A DNA stretch of 64,000 bases from Pseudalkalibacillus hwajinpoensis. Lineage in GTDB: Bacteria; Bacillota; Bacilli; Bacillales; Guptibacillaceae. Numbering within the stretch: position 1 is the stretch's first letter; each line of letters begins with the position of its first letter. A model generated the notes under the pieces. The model was not told where the DNA came from and did no database searches. It worked only from the letters and a program-made list of their open reading frames with translations. The stretch is taken from NCBI RefSeq assembly GCF_015234585.1, contig NZ_JADFCM010000008.1:434001-498000 (forward strand), written 5' to 3'. A program made the position numbers and the translations under genes. Of this stretch, positions 25,080 through 34,504 are shown one piece after another.

Positions 25080-25490
25080 GTGGATGGTAATGATTATTGT
25101 CAACATGAAAGGTTGATAAATTTGAACATTGGAGACTTGGAAAGAATGAAATCTAGTTATGGGTACTTATTTGAAATTGAGTATAAAACGAGGAAACAAG
25201 CGAAAACTTTATTAGAAAATTTATATGGAGCTAATTCATCAATCATCCTTAGTTCACAATATAAGAATAAATTATCAAATAAGTCATTAGAAAATATGCA
25301 TTTTCATGAATTAGTAAGTTTATTGAAAATGGTACCAATACTAAAAGAGTCATTTGGAGAAAGTTATATTAGAGACTTAATGCAACTTAATCCAATTAGA
25401 AATAAGATTGCACATTGCAGTTTTATTAATGATAAGGAATTTGCCCTTTTGTCCCGCACATATTACCTATATGAAAATAATTTTAAATAA
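25080..25490 (+). CDS. Small HEPN-like protein or fragment
   Basis: Up to 136 codons from GTG 25080; no good ribosome site there, and TTG 25121 or ATG 25147 are alternatives. The end carries LNPIRNKIAHCSFINDKEFALLSRTYYL. The RNKIAH element is the Rx4H-type motif of HEPN domains, followed by the usual short helix. It may be a complete small HEPN protein or the remnant of a larger one. It lies between two defence-type genes. Confidence 0.4.
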   Translation: MDGNDYCQHERLINLNIGDLERMKSSYGYLFEIEYKTRKQAKTLLENLYGANSSIILSSQYKNKLSNKSLENMHFHELVSLLKMVPILKESFGESYIRDLMQLNPIRNKIAHCSFINDKEFALLSRTYYLYENNFK

Positions 25491-25594
25491 ATATTGTAAA
25501 AAAAGTAATGGGTTTTTTAGATATTGAAGCGAGCGAATAATATTAATATTCCAAAGTATGTAACTTAGGAAATAAAAGCTAAGGAATGGTTCTT

Positions 25595-28500
25595 TTGACA
25601 ATTAATTTAGGGTTATTTGAAGAAATCAAACTTGCCAATAAGAAATATCCAATAAACCAAAAACATTCACCATTACTACCAATCGAATACTCAGAATCCC
25701 TAATTCATAAAAGTGCACTCGCAATCGGACAAAAATTCGAGAGGTTACTAGAAGAGGGAAACTTAGATGAGGCAATTACCTTTACTCACCAAGTATTGCA
25801 ACTTGTTGGGTATGAGAGTGGTGATTTTACTCTACCATTATCAAACATTCTTTATCGATATGACAACCAAGAGATCCCTGAGCTAGAAAACCAGCACTTA
25901 TCTTCAATAGAACTGATCTCAAACGAAAAGCAGAAGATGAAGAACTTATTTAAATCATTGAAGTTTGAGATGCTAACAGCTGATTCGGTGTCCTTTATGG
26001 TGAGCTTCATTCGAATGTCTGGGTTGCAACTGCTTATTCGACCGTTAACGGAGTTGCATCAACGTGGTATTAAGGTGAGGATTCTAACATCACTTTATAT
26101 GAACGTTACAGAAGCAAAGGCATTGCGTAAACTGCTTGAGTTTTCGAATGTGGAAGTCCGCATCTTTGATTCGGGAAAAGAGTCATTTCATACAAAGGCC
26201 TACTTGTTTGAACGTGCTTCAGGATTACATACGGGAATCATTGGTTCTTCGAATTTATCTCATGCTGCCTTAATTAATGGGCATGAATGGAATGTGAAGG
26301 TTCCGGACTCTAGTTATTTACCAATCTATAAACAGGCAATGGAAAAGTTTCAGAAGGCATGGGATGATGAGAGATCACACATATTAACAGAAGAATTGCT
26401 TGAACGGTATGAGCAGCATTTAGATGAAAAGGAAACGAAGCCTGTCATTCGGCCGTCGTTCCTAATTTCACAAGTGGCAGAAAGTAACGTCTATTACTCA
26501 CCCGACCCTGATATTGAACCAAATGAAATGCAGAAGAAAGCTTTACAAGCTCTAAAGCAAACGCGTGAAAACGGCAATGGAAAGGGAGTTGTGATTGCGG
26601 CAACTGGAACAGGGAAAACGTATCTATCTGCTTTTGATGTTTTTGAATTGAAACCTAAGCGCATGCTTTTTCTCGCGCATCGGGAAGAGTTACTCGACAA
26701 TGCGAAGGAAACGTTTAAAAAGGTATTTAACAACAATCATTTATGTGGGAAGTTAACTGGAAAAGAAAAAGACATACATAAACCGTTTTTATTTAGTACG
26801 GTTCAGTCACTTCATTCTAAACAGGTGCTACATCAGTTTCATCCGAATGAATTTGATTACATTATTGTTGATGAATTTCATCATGCTGAGGCACCAACCT
26901 ATTTGAAGATCCTTCACTATTTTGAACCAACCTTTTTGCTAGGGTTAACAGCAACACCTGAACGAATGGATGGTCGGGATGTGCTTGCACTTTGTGATTA
27001 CAATGTAGTGTATGAAATACGATTACGCGATGCTCTTGAAGCGGAATTACTGGCACCTTTTCATTACTTTGGGTTAGCGGATGATACGGTGGATTACAAT
27101 GAAATAGGGTTGCGAAATGGATTATTAGATGAACGCCAACTTGTAAAAGCGCTAAAGACAAATGAGCGTGTCGATTATGTCCATGAGATGATCAAGCGTT
27201 ATGGGTTTGATGGGGAGCAGCTTATTGGGTTAGGCTTTTGTGCAACGATTGAGCATGCGATGTTTATGAGCGAATCGTTTAACCGTTTAGGCTATGTAAC
27301 GAAGGTGCTCACAGGAAATGATTCTCCTGAATATAGAAGACTGGTTGTTCAGCAGCTTGAAGATACCGAAGATCCGCTGCAAATGATTTTCTCAGTAAAT
27401 ATTTTTAACGAAGGAATAGATATTCCTCGACTCAACCTGATCTTATTTCTAAGACCAACTGAATCATCCACAGTTTTTATTCAGCAGCTTGGAAGAGGTT
27501 TACGAAAGGTCGAAGGGAAAGAGTTTGTCACTATACTCGACTTTATTGGAAACTATCAAAAGTCGTTTATCGTTCCTTTGGCGCTTGCTGGTGAGACCAA
27601 TTCACGTGCGTTTGATAAGGATTCACTTCGTATTGCTGTTCAGCATGAGTTTGCTGATCTACCTGGCGCGTCATATGTTGACCTTGACCAAATTTCTCAA
27701 AAGCGTATTTTAGAAAAGATCGATAGTATTCGAATGGATTTGCTTGTGATCCTAACAAGTCTTTATGAGCAGTTTAAGCGAGAACTTGGAAGATCCCCAG
27801 AGCTAATTGACTTTCTTTATTCTGAGAGTGCCCCGAACTTGCATTTCCTTGTAAAGAGGTTGGGGTCTTGGGTGAAAACGAAGAAAAAAATGAAGGATCT
27901 TTCTACAGTAGATGAAGTTATTTTAGAAAATGAACAGGTAAATGAGCTGTTTGAGCGAATGGAGAATATGTATCCAATAAAGTGGCCGTATGAGTTAGCC
28001 ATTTTGGAGGCTGCAAATGAGGTTCCTGTTGTTCATCAGTCAGACGTTTTTCGTATTATCCAGCGTTGTTTCGGTATTCTACCGGATGAAGAAAAACATC
28101 GTAGCTTAATTAACGATGCAATGGTGAAGCTAACTCAAGGATATAAAAAGCATAAACATGTGATTGGGATTATTGAAAATGATGGCTTTAGGATGGATAA
28201 ATGCTTATCTGAAGCCTTATCAATTAAGATTGTTCGTGAAAAATTCATGGAACGGTTAGAATATGGGATTGTCGAGTTTCGTCGTACGTTTAAACCAGAT
28301 CGTTTTCTGGGAGAAGGCGAGCGTGTCATTCCTTATCAAAACTATTCGCGTAATGATTTGATCTTTTTGTTTCAAGCAGGAGTCCAGGAAGGAACTTGGC
28401 GTGAAGGTGTAAGTCGAGTTGGAAACCACTATTTGCTTTTCATAAACTTAAACAAAGATGAAGCCGTATCGGATCACCTTCACTATAAGGATTATTTTAT

Positions 28501-28765
28501 CGATCAGCGTCACTTCCATTGGCAAAGTCAGAACCAAACGTCCCACAGTTCATCTGTTGGACAAGCTTATGTTCATCATAAGGAAAAAAATATTCACATC
28601 CACTTGTTTGTAAGGAAGTTTAATAAAATGCACGGGATATCTTTGCCTTTTACCTACTTAGGTGAGATCGACTATGTTTCAAGTCATGGAGATAAGCCGA
28701 TGAGCATTAAGTGGAGGCTTCATCATCCCGTGCCAGAGGATCTGTTTATAGATTTAATTCGATAA
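25595..28765 (+). CDS. PLD-nuclease/SF2 helicase with DUF3427 C-terminus
   Basis: 1056 aa from TTG 25595 (AAGGA with 9-nt spacing; ATG 25586 abuts that site). Order: unassigned N-terminus with a DUF3427-type leader, then a PLD-like nuclease at ~120-240 (FHTKAYLFE with His199, and GSSNLSHAAL). Next come SF2 helicase lobes with Walker A GTGKT at ~338, DEFHH at ~426 and QQLGRGLRK in motif VI. The C-terminal DUF3427 region (FHWQSQNQTSHSSS, IHLFVRK, PFTYLGEIDY, KPMSIKW) completes it. Such multi-domain proteins sit in defence islands; target unknown. Paralogous in domain order to the helicase at 29544. Its end overlaps the Nudix gene by 12 nt, tail to tail. Confidence 0.85.
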   Translation: MTINLGLFEEIKLANKKYPINQKHSPLLPIEYSESLIHKSALAIGQKFERLLEEGNLDEAITFTHQVLQLVGYESGDFTLPLSNILYRYDNQEIPELENQHLSSIELISNEKQKMKNLFKSLKFEMLTADSVSFMVSFIRMSGLQLLIRPLTELHQRGIKVRILTSLYMNVTEAKALRKLLEFSNVEVRIFDSGKESFHTKAYLFERASGLHTGIIGSSNLSHAALINGHEWNVKVPDSSYLPIYKQAMEKFQKAWDDERSHILTEELLERYEQHLDEKETKPVIRPSFLISQVAESNVYYSPDPDIEPNEMQKKALQALKQTRENGNGKGVVIAATGTGKTYLSAFDVFELKPKRMLFLAHREELLDNAKETFKKVFNNNHLCGKLTGKEKDIHKPFLFSTVQSLHSKQVLHQFHPNEFDYIIVDEFHHAEAPTYLKILHYFEPTFLLGLTATPERMDGRDVLALCDYNVVYEIRLRDALEAELLAPFHYFGLADDTVDYNEIGLRNGLLDERQLVKALKTNERVDYVHEMIKRYGFDGEQLIGLGFCATIEHAMFMSESFNRLGYVTKVLTGNDSPEYRRLVVQQLEDTEDPLQMIFSVNIFNEGIDIPRLNLILFLRPTESSTVFIQQLGRGLRKVEGKEFVTILDFIGNYQKSFIVPLALAGETNSRAFDKDSLRIAVQHEFADLPGASYVDLDQISQKRILEKIDSIRMDLLVILTSLYEQFKRELGRSPELIDFLYSESAPNLHFLVKRLGSWVKTKKKMKDLSTVDEVILENEQVNELFERMENMYPIKWPYELAILEAANEVPVVHQSDVFRIIQRCFGILPDEEKHRSLINDAMVKLTQGYKKHKHVIGIIENDGFRMDKCLSEALSIKIVREKFMERLEYGIVEFRRTFKPDRFLGEGERVIPYQNYSRNDLIFLFQAGVQEGTWREGVSRVGNHYLLFINLNKDEAVSDHLHYKDYFIDQRHFHWQSQNQTSHSSSVGQAYVHHKEKNIHIHLFVRKFNKMHGISLPFTYLGEIDYVSSHGDKPMSIKWRLHHPVPEDLFIDLIR

Positions 28766-29143
28766 AAGCTTATCGATTGTTGGAATATCAGCGGGAGCCC
28801 ATTCAAGAGAACGCAAATCATTCTTTGAAACCCACTCCAACTTAGCGTGTTCTTTTGCTTTGGGTTCACCGTTAATAATAGTTGATTCATATGTAAGTAG
28901 ATTAACAATGACGTTAGGGTATTCATGAACAACTTCTTCTACTTTTTCTTGAACCGAAATTTCGCAGTCTAGTTCTTCCTCAATTTCGCGTATTAACGTT
29001 TGTTCAGGTGTTTCCCCTTCCTCAATCTTCCCCCCTGGAAACTCCCATAAATTTGGTAGAGACATCGTGGGAGAGCGAAGAGCACAAAGGAATTCATCTT
29101 GTTGGTTGCGAATTACCGCACCGACGACTTTTACTTTTTTCAT
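28754..29143 (-). CDS. Nudix (MutT-type) (d)NTP pyrophosphohydrolase
   Basis: 129 aa with a full Nudix box, GGKIEEGETPEQTLIREIEEEL (G, E and REIxEE positions all present), and the MutT-like opening KKVKVVGAVIRNQQDEFLCALR. Hydrolyses oxidised or modified nucleoside triphosphates. It sits between the two PLD-helicases, convergent with the first and divergent from the MazG-like gene, suggesting a functional cassette. ATG with GGAG ~13 nt upstream. Confidence 0.9.
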   Translation of the reverse strand: MKKVKVVGAVIRNQQDEFLCALRSPTMSLPNLWEFPGGKIEEGETPEQTLIREIEEELDCEISVQEKVEEVVHEYPNVIVNLLTYESTIINGEPKAKEHAKLEWVSKNDLRSLEWAPADIPTIDKLLSN

Positions 29144-29224
29144 GATTTGTTAGCAACTCCTTAATCATAATTACTCTATCTATATTATCATTGAATTATA
29201 TCAAATTGCGAAAGGTGGATGACA

Positions 29225-29551
29225 ATGCCAACTTACAACAAGCTAATCAGAGACCGTATCCCGGAGATCATCAAAGCGACTGGAAAAGACTTTAATATCA
29301 CAACGTTAAGTGACTTCGAATATAAGGAAGAACTACAATCAAAATTAAAAGAAGAGCTTCAAGAGTACCTTGAAGCAGATGGAGATAGTCATTCCATTGA
29401 GGAACTAGCAGATATTCTTGAGTTAATTCATGCGCTTACGACGGTACATCATTCTTCCTATGAAGAACTTGAACAGGTGCGAAAAGAGAAGAAAGAGAAG
29501 CGTGGCGGATTTGAAGAAAAGATTTTTCTGATTGATGTAGAAGATGAGTAA
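29225..29551 (+). CDS. MazG-like NTP pyrophosphohydrolase
   Basis: 108 aa from ATG 29225 (AAAGGTGG, 6 nt spacing; ATG 29219 abuts it). YNKLIRDRIPEII opening and KEELQEYLEADGDSHSIEELADILELIHAL, the EExxE...ExxD metal-binding pattern of the all-alpha NTP pyrophosphatases. Overlaps the next helicase gene by 8 nt, so co-expressed with it. Possible roles: nucleotide-pool sanitation or alarm-nucleotide removal. Confidence 0.88.
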   Translation: MPTYNKLIRDRIPEIIKATGKDFNITTLSDFEYKEELQSKLKEELQEYLEADGDSHSIEELADILELIHALTTVHHSSYEELEQVRKEKKEKRGGFEEKIFLIDVEDE

Positions 29552-31970
29552 GATACAACTTGTTACTGAAAGACTTATTGATCATTTAGTACCAGAAATC
29601 GAGTCAGCCGATTCAATTTATATCCTGACTTCATTTGTAATGAAGTCAGGGGTGGAGCTTCTTTATCATCATTTGAAATCAGCGTTAGCGAGTGGAAAGA
29701 CGGTAAAGCTCTGTGTAGGTGATTATTTGTTCGTCACGCAACCGGTGGCCCTTGAAAGACTGCTGGAACTGGAAGGCATTGAGCTTCGCTTATTTCAAAG
29801 CAACGGCCGATCCTTTCATCCAAAAGCATACTTGTTCGGAAGTGAGTCGGAGACGGGTTCTTTCCTAGTTGGTTCGTCTAATCTATCACGATCGGCTCTA
29901 ACGAGTGGTGTGGAATGGAACCTGTTCTTACCTGAAAGCAGCTCACCATCAACATACCAGGAAGCGGAAGATTTATTTTTACATACGTTTTATCACGACA
30001 ATACTATTCCATTGAATGAAGAATCCATTCAATTATATAAAGAGCGTTATGAGAAGTATCATGAAAAGTACCCAGATCTCCTGCAAAAGTGGAGCAAGTT
30101 AGAAGAAGTGGAAATGACGGTTGGTACTCCAGATCAAACTAATACAATTCACGAAAGTAGATTGCCGTACGGAATTGAATTTGAAAGTGTTCTTGAGCCA
30201 AGACCAGCTCAACTTGAAGCTTTGGAAGCTCTCGAAGCAACCTTGGAAGAAGGTTACACCAGGGCGATGGTTGTCCTACCGACTGGAATTGGGAAAACCT
30301 ATCTGGCTGGATTTTTTGCACGTTCTTTTAAACGAGTCCTTTTTGTTGCGCACCGAGAGGAAATTTTGTATCAGGCTAAGAACTCATTTCAGCATGTCCT
30401 TCCTGATCGCTCTACTGGAATTTACAATGGACGAGTGAAAGATAAGGCTGACATGCTGTTTGCTTCTGTTTTTACAATTGGTCAGAAAAAGAATCTAAAG
30501 CAATTTATCCCAGATGAATTTGACTTAATTGTTGTAGATGAGTTTCATCATGCTGCTGCCAACTCGTATCAAGGAATTATCGATTATTTCACACCAGAGT
30601 TCTTACTAGGGATTACTGCTACACCTGATCGAATGGATAGTAAAGATGTTTATGGGATATGCGGCGGTAATGTGGCGTATCAAATGCATTTTATTGAGGC
30701 TATTCAGAACGATTGGTTAACGCCATTTCGGTATTTTGGTGTTTATGATGAAACGGATTATTCAAAAGTTACTTGGCTTGGGAATAAGTACGATCAAGAA
30801 GAGCTACTAGCAGCACAGTTAAAAGATAAAGTAGCGGACAAAATCCTTCGTGCATGGGTAGAACACAAGCAGTCACGTTCACTTGGATTTTGCTCATCGA
30901 TTGTACAAGCGAATTTTCTAGCAGAGTATTTTAATGACAAAGGTTACAAAGCGATAAGCTTGCATTCAAAGTCACAGAACTACTCGAGAAAAGATGCGAT
31001 TGATGCATTAACAAATGGTGATGTCGATATTATCTTTACTGTCGACCTATTTAATGAGGGGGTAGATATTCCTCCGGTTGATACACTTTTATTCGCAAGA
31101 CCAACTGAATCTTTAACGATATTCACGCAACAGGTTGGGAGAGGTCTTAGGCTACATAATGGAAAAGAATACTGCAATATCATCGATTTGATCGGAAACT
31201 ATCGAAATGCGGATATTAAGCTTTCATTGTTTGATACTTCGCCAGAACAATCAGGTAAGAAGAAAACAATTGAACCAGTTGTACCTTCAAACTGTGAATT
31301 AAATCTTGATCTAAAAGTGGTCAATCTACTTAAGGAATTGAATAAGAAGAGGCAGCCAAGGAAAGAGAAGCTTTTTGATGGGTATCAAGATTTGAAGCTA
31401 GAGCTTGGTAGACGTCCAAGTTATTTAGAACTTCATTTGTATGGCAGAGAAAATAGTCGAGAGTATCGACAGGAATTCGGCTCTTATCCAGGATTTCTGC
31501 AATGGGCAGGTGAGTTAGCTCCTTTTGAGGAAAAAGTATACAGAGATTATGAAAACTGGGTTAAGGAAGTAGAACGAACCGGAATGGCAAAAAGCTACAA
31601 GATGATCGTTCTTCAATATATGTTAAGTAAGGGAATGGAGAATTGGTTAGCATCTGTCACTCCAAAAGAAGTCGCTCCATATTTTCATAAGTATTTGACT
31701 GAAAAAGAGTATCGAAGGAAAATCGATTTCTCGGATAAAGGGTCTCGAGCCTTGTGGGAATATGATGAGGGGAAGGTTGCTAGATTAATTGCGAGAATGC
31801 CTATGACGAAGTGGAGTGGGAGTTCTAAGGGATTGGTTGTATTTAATGATGAAACTTTTTCATTTGATTTGGAATTGGATAATAAGGAAGAGAACGAGTT
31901 GCTTTATAATTGGACGAAAGAGATTTGTGAGTATCGGTTGCATGAGCATTTTGAGAGGAAGGCGAGATGA
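29544..31970 (+). CDS. PLD-nuclease/SF2 helicase, second paralogue
   Basis: 808 aa. PLD-like nuclease at the very N-terminus (FHPKAYLFG with His92, GSSNLSRSAL), then SF2 lobes: GIGKT at ~248, DEFHH at ~332, GITATPDRMD and QQVGRGLRLHNGKEYCNIIDLIGNY. A ~200-residue C-terminal region lacks DUF3427. Closely parallels the 25595 protein but is shorter at both ends. Translation is coupled to the MazG-like gene. Probably a DNA-targeting defence enzyme; inference from domains and neighbourhood. Confidence 0.85.
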   Translation: MSKIQLVTERLIDHLVPEIESADSIYILTSFVMKSGVELLYHHLKSALASGKTVKLCVGDYLFVTQPVALERLLELEGIELRLFQSNGRSFHPKAYLFGSESETGSFLVGSSNLSRSALTSGVEWNLFLPESSSPSTYQEAEDLFLHTFYHDNTIPLNEESIQLYKERYEKYHEKYPDLLQKWSKLEEVEMTVGTPDQTNTIHESRLPYGIEFESVLEPRPAQLEALEALEATLEEGYTRAMVVLPTGIGKTYLAGFFARSFKRVLFVAHREEILYQAKNSFQHVLPDRSTGIYNGRVKDKADMLFASVFTIGQKKNLKQFIPDEFDLIVVDEFHHAAANSYQGIIDYFTPEFLLGITATPDRMDSKDVYGICGGNVAYQMHFIEAIQNDWLTPFRYFGVYDETDYSKVTWLGNKYDQEELLAAQLKDKVADKILRAWVEHKQSRSLGFCSSIVQANFLAEYFNDKGYKAISLHSKSQNYSRKDAIDALTNGDVDIIFTVDLFNEGVDIPPVDTLLFARPTESLTIFTQQVGRGLRLHNGKEYCNIIDLIGNYRNADIKLSLFDTSPEQSGKKKTIEPVVPSNCELNLDLKVVNLLKELNKKRQPRKEKLFDGYQDLKLELGRRPSYLELHLYGRENSREYRQEFGSYPGFLQWAGELAPFEEKVYRDYENWVKEVERTGMAKSYKMIVLQYMLSKGMENWLASVTPKEVAPYFHKYLTEKEYRRKIDFSDKGSRALWEYDEGKVARLIARMPMTKWSGSSKGLVVFNDETFSFDLELDNKEENELLYNWTKEICEYRLHEHFERKAR

Positions 31971-31985
31971 TATCTCGTCTTTTTA
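31960..31985 (+). terminator. Terminator
   Basis: AGGCGAGAT and ATCTCGTCT (one G-U) stem overlapping the stop codon, then TTTTTAG. Confidence 0.7.
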
Positions 31986-32062
31986 GTATATAGTACCCGA
32001 TAGCTTAATAGCATTTGTTAAACTATGGAAGTGAATTGAAAACTTATAGGGAGATGAAAAGC

Positions 32063-34504
32063 ATGCCAAACTGGGTCTTTCAAGGAAACCCAAAGCATTT
32101 CGATGTCGATACATACATAAGGGCAAACAAAATCGTAGAATGGAGTATTCGTCAAAAGAATTTTGTTGATGAAATAAAGCCTGCTGATAAAGTGTTCATT
32201 TGGCGCTCGGACGGTGAAGAACGAGAATCGGGAGGAGTTATTGCTTTCGGTGAAATTGTATCTGATCCATTTGAATATGATGATGACGTTAAGGTTAAAG
32301 TGAAAATAGAAGAATTCCGTCTTTATCAAGAAGAAAGAATGTTACCACGTGTACAATTAAGAGATTTACCTCAAACGATGAACATGCAAATTTTTCGGAT
32401 GCGTCAGCATACAAACTATCGATTAAAGGATAATGAATTTGAAAGCTTGCTGGAATTATGGGAAGAACCAGAACGATTAACTACATACATGGAGTTACCT
32501 AAAATTGATCGGTTTTTGTACGTGTTTAAAAATGAAGCAAAACAGTGGTTTCAGGATCATGACTATTTATGGGAAAGCTATAATTTTTATGAAAGATTTA
32601 AAAAACGGGAGCATATTGATGCTCTAGAATGGAAAGATATTCAGGAACTTGGGGATCATGTGAATGCCTTTCGAATGGCATTAGCTCGAAAGCGTGCTCT
32701 TGGCTATATGAATGCATCGATTAATAAGTACAGAGCTAGTTTTTATTATCTGATCTATGGACAGGATTCAATTGAATATCGAATGAATCAGTTTTTAACT
32801 AATGATTCATACAATCTTTTCGGGTTCGGAGCTAGTGTGCTAAGTGAGCTTGTTGGTAATCTTTTTCCAGAAGAATACTGTTTCTATAATCAACGAGATA
32901 AAGTAGCGGTTGAAAATATTTTAGAATTACAACCAGACTATACGCGAGGGGATACGTTTGCAGGAAAGTTTATGAAGTTCCAGAAAAGTCTGCAGGATAA
33001 TCGAGTGAAAGAGAAATACTTGGAGATCGTTGGTAAACAGACAGATTTACCTATTTATTATGAAATTGATCAATTTTTCAGTTACCTCTATGAACAGTTT
33101 GCTAGTAATGAAGAAAATGATGTGGAAGAAGGTCCACAATACTGGGTTCTTGGTGCAGGAGAACAGAGTTTTATGTGGGAAGACTTCCTAAGAAATGAGC
33201 AAATTTCAATTGGTTGGAGTGAACTTGGTGATTTAAAGCAATATAGCAGCAAACGAGAAATTGCAGAAAAACTTCGTGAGGTAAAAGGTCTCGGTCATAA
33301 TCCTAACAACGATGCACTTGCAAACTATCAATTTACTTATGAAATGGAGATCGGAGACTACGTGTTTATTAAGAAAGGCAATTCAAAACTAGTCGGCTAT
33401 GGCAAAATTTTATCGGATTATCAGTTTGATGAGAGTCGAGAGAAGCATGCCTCAATTCGAAAGGTCGAATGGCTTTCTACTGGAGAGTGGGAGCTAAAAG
33501 ACGTAAAATTCCCGACAAAAACGCTCACTGATTTTCCTCTTGAAGGTGCTGAAAAAGTTCTTACAGTGATAGGGGATAAACGAGTGACCTATCCAGAAGC
33601 AAAAGATACTGGTTCTTTGGTAAAGGAAGCAGCTGCTTACACGTCAGAAAACATATTGGCGGAAGTTTTTATGGATGGAGATAAAGTACAAGATATACTT
33701 GAAACGCTGGATTATAAACAAAATATTATACTTCAAGGTCCTCCAGGCGTTGGAAAGACCTTTGTGGCAAAGCGTCTCGCTTATCTTCATATGGGAAAGA
33801 AGGATGAGAGTAAAATAGAAATGCTTCAGTTCCATCAATCATATTCATATGAAGAATTCATTCGTGGCTATAAGCCAGATCGAGAAGGTCGCTTTACGTT
33901 AAAGGATGGTATTTTCTATTCTTTTTGTCAGAAAGCGATTGAGTCTCCTGAAGAAAACTTCTATATGGTGATAGATGAGATCAATCGAGGCAATTTGTCT
34001 AAGATTTTTGGAGAACTCATGATGTTAATTGAGTCAGATAAACGTGGAAAAAAGTTTTCTGTAAAGCTTGCGTATAGTGATGGAGAAGAATCTTTTTATA
34101 TTCCTAAGAACATTTATCTTATTGGAACGATGAATACAGCTGATCGCTCATTGGCACTTGTGGATTATGCATTAAGAAGACGCTTTTCATTTGTAGACGT
34201 AGAGACTGGGTTTGAAACAGGTGCTTTCCAGAATCACTTGAGAAAAAAGGGGGTTAGCCAGGGATTTGTGGATAAAATTGTAACAGCTATGAATGATGTG
34301 AACGAGGAAATTGTAAGAGACGAAGCAAACCTCGGGAAAGGCTATGAGATCGGCCATAGTTACTTCTGTCCAACAGGTGAAAAAGTGGAAGATGAACAGA
34401 AGTGGTATGACCGTATCATACGTTTGGAAGTTGCTCCACTTCTTAGAGAATATTGGTTCGATGAGGAGGAGAAAGTGAATGAGCTCCTTGGCCGAATCAA
34501 GTAA
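32063..34504 (+). CDS. mcrB: McrB-type AAA+ GTPase with two EVE-like modules
   Basis: 813 aa from ATG 32063 (AGGGAG, 9 nt). Residues ~1-130 (WVFQGNPKHFDVDTYI, PADKVFIWRS, GVIAFGEIVSDPF) look like an EVE base-binding domain. After a helical middle, residues ~355-500 (YWVLGAGEQSFMWEDFL, IGDYVFIKKGNSKLVGYGKIL) form a second EVE-like module. The AAA+ motor follows: Walker A GPPGVGKT at ~559, MVIDEINRGNLSKIFGELM, and the McrB GTP-specific NTAD motif at ~691, then LRRRFSF. McrB proteins recognise modified DNA and drive McrC. Two readers in one chain are unusual. Overlaps mcrC. Confidence 0.9.
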   Translation: MPNWVFQGNPKHFDVDTYIRANKIVEWSIRQKNFVDEIKPADKVFIWRSDGEERESGGVIAFGEIVSDPFEYDDDVKVKVKIEEFRLYQEERMLPRVQLRDLPQTMNMQIFRMRQHTNYRLKDNEFESLLELWEEPERLTTYMELPKIDRFLYVFKNEAKQWFQDHDYLWESYNFYERFKKREHIDALEWKDIQELGDHVNAFRMALARKRALGYMNASINKYRASFYYLIYGQDSIEYRMNQFLTNDSYNLFGFGASVLSELVGNLFPEEYCFYNQRDKVAVENILELQPDYTRGDTFAGKFMKFQKSLQDNRVKEKYLEIVGKQTDLPIYYEIDQFFSYLYEQFASNEENDVEEGPQYWVLGAGEQSFMWEDFLRNEQISIGWSELGDLKQYSSKREIAEKLREVKGLGHNPNNDALANYQFTYEMEIGDYVFIKKGNSKLVGYGKILSDYQFDESREKHASIRKVEWLSTGEWELKDVKFPTKTLTDFPLEGAEKVLTVIGDKRVTYPEAKDTGSLVKEAAAYTSENILAEVFMDGDKVQDILETLDYKQNIILQGPPGVGKTFVAKRLAYLHMGKKDESKIEMLQFHQSYSYEEFIRGYKPDREGRFTLKDGIFYSFCQKAIESPEENFYMVIDEINRGNLSKIFGELMMLIESDKRGKKFSVKLAYSDGEESFYIPKNIYLIGTMNTADRSLALVDYALRRRFSFVDVETGFETGAFQNHLRKKGVSQGFVDKIVTAMNDVNEEIVRDEANLGKGYEIGHSYFCPTGEKVEDEQKWYDRIIRLEVAPLLREYWFDEEEKVNELLGRIK

